Source: Ariolimax columbianus (lineage: Eukaryota > Mollusca > Gastropoda > Stylommatophora > Arionidae). From it: DNA of 64,000 bases. Location of the stretch: assembly GCA_036924085.1 (NCBI GenBank), contig JAVGWX010000002.1, positions 157,375,316-157,439,315 on the forward strand, written 5' to 3'. How positions within the stretch are numbered: position 1 is the stretch's first letter; every line of letters starts with the position of its first letter. Under the pieces are notes generated by a model. That model was not told the DNA's origin. It saw only the letters and a program-made list of their open reading frames with translations, and did no database searches. Shown here piece by piece: positions 1 to 12,000 of this stretch. Made by a program: the position numbers and the translations under genes.

Positions 1-3000
1 TTGGTGTAGTGGCTGTAGTTGGTGTAGTGACTGTAGTTGGTGTAGTGGCTGTAGTTGGTGTAGTGGCTGTAGTTGGTGTAGTGGCTGTAGTTGGTGTAGT
101 TGGTGTAGTGGCTGTAGTTGGTGTGGTGACTGTAGTTGGTGTAGTGGCTGTAGTTGGTGTAGTGGCTGTAGTTGGTGTAGTGACTGTAGTTGGTGTAGTG
201 ACTGTAGTTGGTGTAGTTGGTGTAGTGGCTGTAGTTGGTGTAGTGACTGTAGTTGGTGTAGTGGCTGTAGTTGGTGTAGTGAATGTAGTTGGTGTAGTGG
301 CTGTAGTTGGTGTAGTTGGTGTAGTGACTGTAGTTGGTGTAGTTGGTGTAGTGACTGTAGTTGGTGTAGTGACTGTAGTTGGTGTAGTGACTGTAGTTGG
401 TGTAGTGGCTGTAGTTGGTGTAGTTGGTGTAGTGACTGCAGTTGGTGTAGTTGGTGTAGTGGCTGTAGTTGGTGTATTGGCTGTAGTTGGTGTAGTTGGT
501 GTAGTTGGTGTAGTGACTGTAGTTGGTGTAGTGACTGTAGTTGGTGTAGTGGCTGTAGTTGGTGAAGTTGGTGTAGTGACTGTAGTTGGTGTAGTTGGTG
601 TAGTGACTGTAGTTGGTGTAGTGACTGTAGTTGGTGTAGTGACTGTAGTTGGTGTAGTGACTGTAGTTGGTGTAGTGGCTGTAGTTGGTGTAGTTGGTGT
701 AGTGACTGTAGTTGGTGTAGTTGGTGTAGTGACTGTAGTTGGTGTAGTGGCTGTAGTTGGTGTAGTGACTGTAGTTGGTGTAGTGGCTGTAGTTGGTGTA
801 GTGACTGTAGTTGGTGTAGTGACTGTAGTTGGTGTAGTGGCTGTAGTTGGTGTAGTGACTGTAGTTGGTGTAGTTGGTGTAGTGGCTGTAGTTGGTGTAG
901 TGACTGTAGTTGGTGTAGTTACTGTAGTTGGTGTAGTTGGTGTAGTGGCTGTAGTTGGTGTAGTGACTGTAGTTGGTGTAGTTTGTGTAGTGGCTGTAGT
1001 TGGTGTAGTGACTGTAGTTGGTGTAGTGGCTGTAGTTGGTGTAGTTGTTGTAGTGGCTGTAGTTAGTGTAGTGGCTGTAGTTGGTGTAGTGGCTGTAGTT
1101 GGTATAGTTGGTGTAGCGGCTGTAGTTGGTGTAGTTGGTGTAGTGACTGTAGTTAGTGTAGTGGCTGTAGTTGGTGTAGTGGCTGTAGTTGGTGTAGTTG
1201 GTGTAGTGGCTGTAATTGGTGTAGTTGGTGTAGTGGCTGTAGTTGGTGTAGTGGCTGTAGTTGGTGTAGTGGCTGTAGTTGGTGTAGTGACTGTAGTTAG
1301 AGTAGTGGCTGTAGTTGGTGTAGTGGCTGTAGTTGGTGTAGTTGGTGTAGTTGCTGTAGTTGGTGTAGTGACTGTAGTTAGTGTAGTGGCTGTAGTTGGT
1401 GTAGTGGCTGTAGTTGGTGTAGTTGGTGTAGTGGCTGTAGTTGGTGTAGTTGGTGTAGTGGCTGTAGTTGGTGTAGTGGCTGTAGTTGGTGTAGTGGCTG
1501 TAGTTGGTGTAGTGGCTGTAGTTGGTGTAGTGGCTGTAGTTGGTGTAGTTGGTGTAGTGGCTGTAGTTGGTGTAGTGGCTGTAGTTGGTGTAGTGGCTGT
1601 AGTTGGTGTAGTTGGTGTAGTGGCTGTAGTTGATGTAGTGACTGTAGTTGGTGTAGTGGCTGTAGTTGGTGTAGTGGCTGTAGTTGGTGAAGTGGCTGTA
1701 GTTGGTGTAGTGACTGTAGTGGCTGTAGTTGGTGTAGTGGCTGTAGTTGGTGTAGTGGCTGTAGTTGGTGTAGTGACTGTAGTTGCTGTAGTGACTGTAG
1801 TTGGTGTAGTGACTGTAGTTGGTGTAGTGGCTGTAGTTGGTGTAGTTGCTGTAGTTGGTGTAGTGACTGTAGTTAGTGTAGTGGCTGTAGTTGGTGTAGT
1901 TGCTGTAGTTGGTGTAGTGACTGTAGTTAGTGTAGTGGCTGTAGTTGGTGTAGTGGCTGTAGTTGGTGTAGTTGGTGTAGTGGCTGTAGTTGGTGTAGTT
2001 GGTGTAGTGGCTGTAGTTGGTGTAGTGGCTGTAGTTGGTGTAGTGGCTGTAATTGGTGTAGTTGGTGTAGTTGGTGTAGTGGCTGTAGTTGGTGTAGTGG
2101 CTGTAGTTGGTGTAGTTGGTGTAGTGGCTGTAGTTGGTGTAGTGACTGTAGTTAGTGTAGTGGCTGTAGTTGGTGTAGTTGCTGTAGTTGGTGTAGTGAC
2201 TGTAGTTAGTGTAGTGGCTGTAGTTGGTGTAGTGGCTGTAGTTGGTGTAGTTGGTGTAGTGGCTGTAGTTGGTGTAGTTGGTGTAGTGGCTGTAGTTGGT
2301 GTAGTGGCTGTAGTTGGTGTAGTGGCTGTAATTGGTGTAGTTGGTGTAGTTGGTGTAGTGGCTGTAGTTGGTGTAGTGGCTGTAGTTGGTGTAGTTGGTG
2401 TAGTGGCTGTAGTTGGTGTAGTGACTGTAGTTGGTGTAGTGGCTGTAGTTGGTGTAGTTGGTGTAGTGGCTGTAGTTGGTGTAGTGACTGAAGTTGGTGT
2501 AGTGACTGTAGTTGTTGAAGTGACTGTAGTTGGTGTAGTGGCTGTAGTTGGTGTAGTGGCTGTAGTTGGTGTAGTTGGTGTAGTGACTGTAGTTGGTGTA
2601 GTTGGTGTAGTGACTGTAGTTGGTGTAGTGGCTGTAGTTGGTGTAGTGGCTGTAGTTGGTGTAGTGGCTGTAGTTGGTGTAGTGACTGTAGTTGGTGTAG
2701 TGACTGTAGTTGGTGTAGTGACTGTAGTTGGTGTAGTGACTGTAGTTGGTGTAGTGGCTGTAGTTGGTGTAGTTGGTGTAGTGGCTGTATTTGGTGTAGT
2801 GACTGTAGTTGGTGTAGTTGGTGTAGTGACTGTAGTTGGTGTAGTGGCTGTAGTTGGTGTAGTTGGTGTAGTTGGTGTAGTGACTGTAGTTGGTGTAGTG
2901 ACTGTAGTTGGTGTAGTGACTGTAGTTGGTGTAGTTGGTGTAGTGGCTGTAGTTGGTGTAGTTGGTGTAGTGGCTGTAGTTGGTGTAGTTGGTGTAGTGA

Positions 3001-6000
3001 CTGTAGTTGGTGTAGTGGCTGTAGTTGGAGTAGTGGCTGTAGTTGGTGTAGTTGTTGTAGTGGCTGTAGTTGGTGTAGTTGGTGTAGTGGCTGTAGTTGG
3101 TGTAGTGACTGTAGTTGGTGTAGTGGCTGTAGTTGGTGTAGTGACTGTAGTTGGTGTAGTGGCTGTAGTTGGTGTAGTTGGTGTAGTGGCTGTAGTTGGT
3201 GTAGTTGATGTAGTGACTGTAGTTGGTGTAGTGGCTGTAGTTGGTGTAGTTGGTGTAGTGACTGTAGTTGGTGTAGTGGCTGTAGTTGGTGTAGTTGGTG
3301 TAGTGACTGTAGTTGGTGAAGTGACTGTAGTTGGTGTAGTTGGTGTAGTGACTGTAGTTGGTGTAGTGACTGTAGTTGGTGTAGTTGGTGTAGTGACTGT
3401 AGTTGGTGTAGTGGCTGTAGTTGGCTGTAGTTGGTGTAGTGACTGTAGTTGGTGTAGTGACTGTAGTTGGTGTAATTGTGTAGTGACTGTAGTTGGTGTA
3501 GTGACTGTAGTTGGTGTAGTTGACTGTAGTTGGTGTAGTGACTGTAGTTGGTGTAATTGGTGTAGTGACTGTAGTTGGTGTAGTGACTGTAGTTGGTGTA
3601 GTGACTGTAGTGACTGTAGTTGGTGTAGTGACTGTAGTTGGTGTAGTGACTGTAGTTGGTGTAGTGACTGTAGTTGGTGTAGTGACTGTAGTTGGTGTAG
3701 TGTGTAGTGACTGTAGTTGGTGTAGTGACTGTAGTTGGTGTAGTGACTGTAGTTGGTGTAATTGGTGTAGTGACTGTAGTTGTGTAGTGACTGTAGTTGG
3801 TGTAGTGACTGTAGTTGGTGTAGTGACTGTAGTTGGTGTATTGGTGTAGTGACTGTAGTTGGTGTAGTGACTGTAGTGGTGTAGTGACTGTAGTTTGTGT
3901 AGTTGGTGTAGTGACTGTAGTTGGTGTAGTGACTGTAGTTGGTGTAGTGACTGTAGTGACTGTAGTTCGTGTAGTGACTGTAGTTGGTGTAGTGACTGTA
4001 GTTGGTGTATTGACTGTAGTTGGTGTAGTGACTGTAGTTGGTGTAGTGACTGTAATTGGTGTAGTTGGTGTAGTGACTGTAGTTGGTGTAGTGACTGTAG
4101 TTGGTGTAGTTGGTGTAGTGACTGTAGTTGGTGTAGTGACTGTAGTTGGTGTAGTGGCTGTAGTTGGTGTAGTGGCTGTAGTGACTGTAGTTGGTGTAGT
4201 TGGTGTAGTGACTGTAGTTGGTGTAGTTGGTGTAGTGGCTGTAGTTGGTGTAGTTGGTGTAGTGACTGTAGTTGGTGTAGTGACTGTAGTTGGTGTAGTG
4301 ACTGTAGTTGGTGTAGTGACTGTAGTTGGTGTAGTTGGTGTAGTGACTGTAGTTGGTGTAGTGACTGTAGTTGGTGTAGTGACTGTAGTTGGTGTAGTGA
4401 ATGTAGTGACTGTAGTTGGTGTATTGGTGTAGTGACTGTAGTTGGTGTAGTGACTGTAGTTGGTGTAGTGACTGTAGTTGGTGTAGTTGGTGTAGTGACT
4501 GTAGTTGGTGTAGTGACTGTAGTTGGTGTAGTGACTGTAGTTGGTGTAGTGACTGTAGTTGGTGTAGTTGCTGTAGTGACTGTAGTTGGTGTAGTTGCTG
4601 TAGTTGGTGTAGTGCCTGTAGTGACTGTAGTTGGTGTAGTTGGTGTAGTGACTGTAGTTGGTATAGTTGGTGTAGTGGCTGTAGTTGGTGTAGTTGGTGT
4701 AGTGAATGTAGTTGGTGTAGTGACTGTAGTTAGTGTAGTGACTGTAGTTGGTGTAGTTGGTGTAGTGACTGTAGTTGGTGTAGTGACTGTAGTGTAGTTG
4801 GTGTAGTGACTGTAGTTGGTGTAGTGGCTGTAGTTGGTGTAGTTGGTGTAGTGACTGTAGTTGGTGTAGTGACTGTAGTTGGTGTAGTGACTGTAGTTGG
4901 TGTAGTTGGTGTAGTGACTGTAGTTGGTGTAGTGACTGTAGTTGGTGTAGTTGGTGTAGTGACTGTAGTTGGTGTAGTTGGTGTAGTGACTGTAGTTGGT
5001 GTAGTGACTGTAGTTGGTGTAGTTGGTGTAGTGACTGTAGTTGGTGTAGTGGCTGTAGTTGGTGTAGTTGGTGTAGTGGCTGTAGTTGGTGTAGTGACTG
5101 TAGTTGGTGTAGTTGGTGTCGTGACTGTAGTTGGTGTAGTGACTGTAGTTGGTGTAGTGACTGTAGTTCGTGTAGTGGCTGTAGTTGGTGTAGTTGGTGT
5201 AGTGACTGTAGTTGGTGTAGTTGGTATAGTGACTGTAGTTGGTGTAGTGACTGTAGTTGGTGTAGTGACTGTAGTTGGTGTAGTTGGTGTAGTGGCTGTA
5301 GTTGGTGTAGTGACTGTAGTTGGTGTAGTTGGTATAGTGGCTGTAGTTGGTGTAGTGACTGTAGTTGGTGTAGTTGGTGTAGTGGCTGTAGTTGGTGTAG
5401 TGGCTGTAGTTGGTGTAGTTGGTGTAGTGACTGTAGTTGGTGTAGTGACTGTAGTTGGTGTAGTGGCTGTAGTTGGTGTAGTTGGTGTAGTGACTGTAGT
5501 TGGTGTAGTGACTGTAGTTGGTGTAGTGGCTGTAGTTGGTGTATTTGGTGTAGTGACTGTAGTTGGTGTAGTTGGTGTAGTGACTGTAGTTGGTGTAGTG
5601 GCTGTAGTTGGTGTAGTGGCTGTAGTTGGTGTAGTTGCTGTAGTTGGTGTAGTTAGTGTAGTTGGTGTAGTTGGTGTAGTGGCTGTAGTTGGTGTAGTGA
5701 CTGTAGTTGGTGTAGTTGGTGTAAGGGCTGTAGTTGGTGTAGTGACTGTAGTTGGTGTAGTTGGTGTAGTGGCTGTAGTTGGTGTAGTGACTGTAGTTGG
5801 TATAGTGGCTGTAGTTGGTGTAGTGACTGTAGTTGGTGTAGTGACTGTAGTTGGTGTATTGAATGTAGTTGGTGTAGTTGGTGTAGTGACTGTAGTTGGT
5901 GTAGTGACTGTAGTTGGTGTAGTGACTGTAGTAGGTGTAGTGAATGTAGTTGGTGTAGTGGCTGTAGTTGGTGTAGTGGCTGTAGTTGGTGTAGTGGCTG

Positions 6001-9000
6001 TAGTTGGTGTAGTGACTGTAGTTGGTGTAGTGACTGTAGTTGGTGTAGTGACTGTAGTTGGTGTAGTTGGTGTAGTGGCTGTAGTTTGTGTAGTGACTGT
6101 AGTTGGTGTAGTTGGTGTAGTGACTGTAGTTGGTGTAGTGGCTGTAGTTGGTGTAGTGACTGTATTTGGTGTAGTGACTGTAGTTGGTGTAGTTGGTGTA
6201 GTGGCTGTAGTTGGTGTAGTGACTGTAGTTGGTGTAGTTGGTGTAGTGATTGTAGTTGGTGTAGTGGCTGTAGTTGGTGTAGTGGCTGTAGTTGGTGTAG
6301 TGACTGTAGTTGGTGTAGTTGGTGTAGTGATTGTAGTTGGTGTAGTGGCTGTAGTTGGTGTAGTGGCTGTAGTTGGTGTAGTGGCTGTAGTTGGTGTAGT
6401 TGGTGTAGTTGCTGTAGTTGGTGTAGTAGCTGTAGTTGGTGTAGTTGGTGTAGTGGCTGTAGTTGGTGTAGTGACTGTAGTAGGTGTAGTTGGTGTAGTG
6501 GCTGTAGTTGGTGTAGTGACTGTAGTTGGTGTAGTTGGTGTAGTGACTGTAGTTGGTGTAGTTGGTGTAGTGACTGTAGTTGGTGTAGTGGCTGTAGTTG
6601 GTGTAGTCGCTGTAGTTGGTGTAGTTGGTGTAGTGACTGTAGTTGGTGTAGTGGCTGTAGTTGGTGTAGTGACTGTAGTTGGTGTAGTTGGTGTAGTGAC
6701 TGTAGTTGGTGTAGTTGGTGTAGTGGCTGTAGTTGGTGTAGTTGGTGTAGTGGCTGTAGTTGGTGTAGTGACTGTAGTTGGTGTAGTGGCTGTAGTTGGT
6801 GTAGTTCGTGTAGCGACTGTAGTTGGTGTAGTTGGTGTAGTGACTGTAGTTGGTGTAGTTGGTGTAGTGACGGTAGTTGGTGTAGTGACTGTAGTTGGTA
6901 TAGTGGCTGTAGTTGGTGTAGTTGGTGTAGTGACTGTAGTTGGTGTAGTGACTGTAGTTGGTGTAGTTGGTGTAGTAACTGTAGTTGGTGTAGTTGGTGT
7001 ATTGACTGTAGTTGGTGTAGTGACTGTAGTTGGTGTAGTGACTGTAGTTGGTGTAGTTGGTGTAGTGACTGTAGTTGGTGTAGTGACTGTAGTTGGTGTA
7101 GTGACTGTAGTTGGTGTAGTGGCTGTAGTTGGTGTAGTTGGTGTAGTGACTGTAGTTGGTGTAGTTGGTGTAGTTGCTGTAGTTGGTGTAGTGGCTGTAG
7201 TTGGTGTAGTGACTGTAGTTGGTGTAGTGGCTGTAGTTGGTGTAGTGACTGTAGTTGGTGTAGTGACTGTAGTTGGTGTAGTGGCTGTAGTTGGTGTAGT
7301 GACTGTAGTTGGTGTAGTGGCTGTAGTTGGTGTAGTGGCTGTAGTTGGTGTAGTGGCTGTAGTTGGTGTAGTGACTGTAGTTGGTGTAGTGGCTGTAGTT
7401 GGTGTAGTGGCTGTAGTTGGTGTAGTGACTGTAGTTGGTGTAGTGGCTGTAGTTGGTGTAGTGACTGTAGTTGGTGTAGTGGCTGTAGTTGGTGTAGTGA
7501 CTGTAGTTGGTGTAGTTGGTGTAGTGACTGTAGTTGGTGTAGTGACTGTAGTTGGTGTAGTGACTGTAGGTGGTGTAGTTGGTGTAGTGACTGTAGTTGG
7601 TGTATTGACTGTAGTTGGTGTAGTGACTGTAGTTGGTGTAGTGGCTGTAGTTGGTGTAGTTGGTGTAGTGGCTATAGTTGGTGTAGTTGGTGTAGTGGCT
7701 ATAGTTGGTGTAGTTGGTGTAGTGGCTGTAGTTGGGGTAGTGACTGTAGTTGGTGTAGTGACTGTAGTTGGTGTAGTTGGTGTAGTGGCTGTAGTTGGGG
7801 TAGTGACTGTAGTTGGTGTAGTGACTGTAGTTGGTGTAGTTGGTGTAGTGGCTATAGTTGGTGTAGTTGGTGTAGTGGCTATAGTTGGTGTAGTTGGTGT
7901 AGTGGCTGTAGTTGGGGTAGTGACTGTAGTTGGTGTAGTGACTGTAGTTGGTGTAGTTGGTGTAGTGACTGTAGTTGGTGTAGTGACTGTAGTTGGTGTA
8001 GTGACTGTAGTTGGTGTAGTGACTGTAGTTGCTGTAGTTGGTGTAGTGACTGTAGTTGGTGTAGTGGCTGTAATTGGTGTAGTTGGTGTAGTGGCTGTAG
8101 TTGGTGTAGTGACTGTAGTTGGTGTAGTTGGTGTCGTGACTGTAGTTGGTGTAGTGACTGTAGTTGGTGTAGTGACTGTAGTTCGTGTAGTGGCTGTAGT
8201 TGGTGTAGTTGGTGTAGTGACTGTAGTTGGTGTAGTTGGTATAGTGACTGTAGTTGGTGTAGTGACTGTAGTTGGTGTAGTGACTGTAGTTGGTGTAGTT
8301 GGTGTAGTGGCTGTAGTTGGTGTAGTGACTGTAGTTGGTGTAGTTGGTATAGTGGCTGTAGTTGGTGTAGTGACTGTAGTTGGTGTAGTTGGTGTAGTGG
8401 CTGTAGTTGGTGTAGTGGCTGTAGTTGGTGTAGTTGGTGTAGTGACTGTAGTTGGTGTAGTGACTGTAGTTGGTGTAGTGGCTGTAGTTGGTGTAGTTGG
8501 TGTAGTGACTGTAGTTGGTGTAGTGACTGTAGTTGGTGTAGTGGCTGTAGTTGGTGTATTTGGTGTAGTGACTGTAGTTGGTGTAGTTGGTGTAGTGACT
8601 GTAGTTGGTGTAGTGGCTGTAGTTGGTGTAGTGGCTGTAGTTGGTGTAGTTGCTGTAGTTGGTGTAGTTGGTGTAGTTGGTGTAGTTGGTGTAGTGGCTG
8701 TAGTTGGTGTAGTGACTGTAGTTGGTGTAGTTGGTGTAAGGGCTGTAGTTGGTGTAGTGACTGTAGTTGGTGTAGTTGGTGTAGTGGCTGTAGTTGGTGT
8801 AGTGACTGTAGTTGGTATAGTGGCTGTAGTTGGTGTAGTGACTGTAGTTGGTGTAGTGACTGTAGTTGGTGTATTGAATGTAGTTGGTGTAGTTGGTGTA
8901 GTGACTGTAGTTGGTGTAGTGACTGTAGTTGGTGTAGTGACTGTAGTAGGTGTAGTGAATGTAGTTGGTGTAGTGGCTGTAGTTGGTGTAGTGGCTGTAG

Positions 9001-12000
9001 TTGGTGTAGTGGCTGTAGTTGGTGTAGTGACTGTAGTTGGTGTAGTGACTGTAGTTGGTGTAGTGACTGTAGTTGGTGTAGTTGGTGTAGTGGCTGTAGT
9101 TTGTGTAGTGACTGTAGTTGGTGTAGTTGGTGTAGTGACTGTAGTTGGTGTAGTGGCTGTAGTTGGTGTAGTGACTGTATTTGGTGCAGTGACTGTAGTT
9201 GGTGTAGTTGGTGTAGTGGCTGTAGTTGGTGTAGTGACTGTAGTTGGTGTAGTTGGTGTAGTGATTGTAGTTGGTGTAGTGGCTGTAGTTGGTGTAGTGG
9301 CTGTAGTTGGTGTAGTGACTGTAGTTGGTGTAGTTGGTGTAGTGATTGTAGTTGGTGTAGTGGCTGTAGTTGGTGTAGTGGCTGTAGTTGGTGTAGTGGC
9401 TGTAGTTGGTGTAGTTGGTGTAGTTGCTGTAGTTGGTGTAGTGGCTGTAGTTGGTGTAGTTGGTGTAGTGGCTGTAGTTGGTGTAGTGACTGTAGTTGGT
9501 GTAGTTGGTGTAGTGGCTGTAGTTGGTGTAGTGACTGTAGTTGGTGTAGTTGGTGTAGTGACTGTAGTTGGTGTAGTTGGTGTAGTGACTGTAGTTGGTG
9601 TAGTGGCTGTAGTTGGTGTAGTCGCTGTAGTTGGTGTAGTTGGTGTAGTGACTGTAGTTGGTGTAGTGGCTGTAGTTGGTGTAGTGACTGTAGTTGGTGT
9701 AGTTGGTGTAGTGACTGTAGTTGGTGTAGTTGGTGTAGTGGCTGTAGTTGGTGTAGTTGGTGTAGTGGCTGTAGTTGGTGTAGTGACTGTAGTTGGTGTA
9801 GTGGCTGTAGTTGGTGTAGTTCGTGTAGCGATTGTAGTTGGTGTAGTTGGTGTAGTGACTGTAGTTGGTGTAGTTGGTGTAGTGACGGTAGTTGGTGTAG
9901 TGACTGTAGTTGGTATAGTGGCTGTAGTTGGTGTAGTTGGTGTAGTGACTGTAGTTGGTGTAGTGACTGTAGTTGGTGTAGTTGGTGTAGTAACTGTAGT
10001 TGGTGTAGTTGGTGTATTGACTGTAGTTGGTGTAGTGACTGTAGTTGGTGTAGTGACTGTAGTTGGTGTAGTTGGTGTAGTGACTGTAGTTGGTGTAGTG
10101 ACTGTAGTTGGTGTAGTGACTGTAGTTGGTGTAGTGGCTGTAGTTGGTGTAGTTGGTGTAGTGACTGTAGTTGGTGTAGTTGGTGTAGTTGCTGTAGTTG
10201 GTGTAGTGGCTGTAGTTGGTGTAGTGACTGTAGTTGGTGTAGTGGCTGTAGTTGGTGTAGTGACTGTAGTTGGTGTAGTGACTGTAGTTGGTGTAGTGGC
10301 TGTAGTTGGTGTAGTGACTGTAGTTGGTGTAGTGGCTGTAGTTGGTGTAGTGGCTGTAGTTGGTGTAGTGGCTGTAGTTGGTGTAGTGACTGTAGTTGGT
10401 GTAGTGGCTGTAGTTGGTGTAGTGGCTGTAGTTGGTGTAGTGACTGTAGTTGGTGTAGTGGCTGTAGTTGGTGTAGTGACTGTAGTTGGTGTAGTGGCTG
10501 TAGTTGGTGTAGTGACTGTAGTTGGTGTAGTGGCTGTAGTTGGTGTAGTGACTGTAGTTGGTGTAGTGACTGTAGGTGGTGTAGTTGGTGTAGTGACTGT
10601 AGTTGGTGTATTGACTGTAGTTGGTGTAGTGACTGTAGTTGGTGTAGTGGCTGTAGTTGGTGTAGTTGGTGTAGTGGCTATAGTTGGTGTAGTTGGTGTA
10701 GTGGCTATAGTTGGTGTAGTGGCTGTAGTTGGGGTAGTGACTGTAGTTGGTGTAGTGACTGTAGTTGGTGTAGTTGGTGTAGTGACTGTAGTTGGTGTAG
10801 TGACTGTAGTTGGTGTAGTGGCTGTAGTTGGTGTAGTGACTGTAGTTGGTGTAATTGGTGTAGTGACTGTAGTTGGTGTAGTGACTGTAGTTGGTGTAGT
10901 GGCTGTAGTTGGTGTAGTGACTGTAGTTGGTGTAGTGACTGTAGTTGGTTTAGTTGGTGTAGTGACTGTAGTTGGTGTAGTGACTGTAGTTGGTGTAGTG
11001 GCTGTAATTGGTGTAGTGACTGTAGTTGGTGTAGTTGGTGTAGTGACTGTAGTTGGTGTAGTAGCTGTAGTTGGTGTAGTGGCTGTAGTTGGTGTAGTGA
11101 TTGTAGTTGGTGTAGTGGCTGTAGTTGGTGTAGTGACTGTAGTTGGTGTAGTTGGTGTAGTGACTGTAGTTGGTGTAGTGACTGTAGTTGGTGTAGTGAC
11201 TGTAGTTGGTGTAGTTGGTGTAGTGACTGTAGTTGGTGTAGTGACTGTAGTTGGTGTAGTGACTGTAGTTGGTGTAGTGGCTGTAGTTGGTGTAGTTGGT
11301 GTAGTGGCTATAGTTGGTGTAGTTGGTTTAGTGGCTGTAGTTGGTGTAGTTGGTGTAGTGGCTGTAGTTGGTGTAGTGACTGTAGTTGGTGTAGTGACTG
11401 TAGTTGGTGTAGTTGGTGTAGTGACTGTAGTTGGTGTAGTGACTGTAGTTGGTGTAGTGGCTGTAGTTGGTGTAGTGACTGTAGTTGGTGTAGTTGGTGT
11501 AGTGACTGTAGTTGGTGTTGTGACTGTAGTTGGTGTAGTGACTGTAGTTGGTGTAGTTGGTGTAGTGACTGTAGTTGGTGTAGTGACTGTAGTTGGTGTA
11601 GTGACTGTAGTTGGTGTAGTTGGTGTAGTGACTGTAGTTGGTGTAGTTGGTGTAGTGACTGTAGTTGGTGTAGTGACTGTAGTTCGTGTAGTGGCTGTAG
11701 TTGGTGTAGTGACTGTAGTTGGTGTAGTGACTGTAGTTGGTGTAGTTGGTGTAGTGACTGTAGTTGGTGTAGTGACTGTAGTTGGTGTAGTTGGTGTAGT
11801 GACTGTAGTTGGTGTAGTGACTGTAGTTGGTGTAGTGACTGTAGTTGGTGTAGTGACTGTAGTTGGTGTAGGTATAGTGGCTGTAGTTGGTGTAGTGACT
11901 GTAGTTGGTGTAGTGACTGTAGTTGGTGTGGTTGGTGTAGTGGCTGTAGTTGGTGTAGTGACTGTAGTTGGTGTAGTGACTGTAGTTGGTGTAGTTGGTG

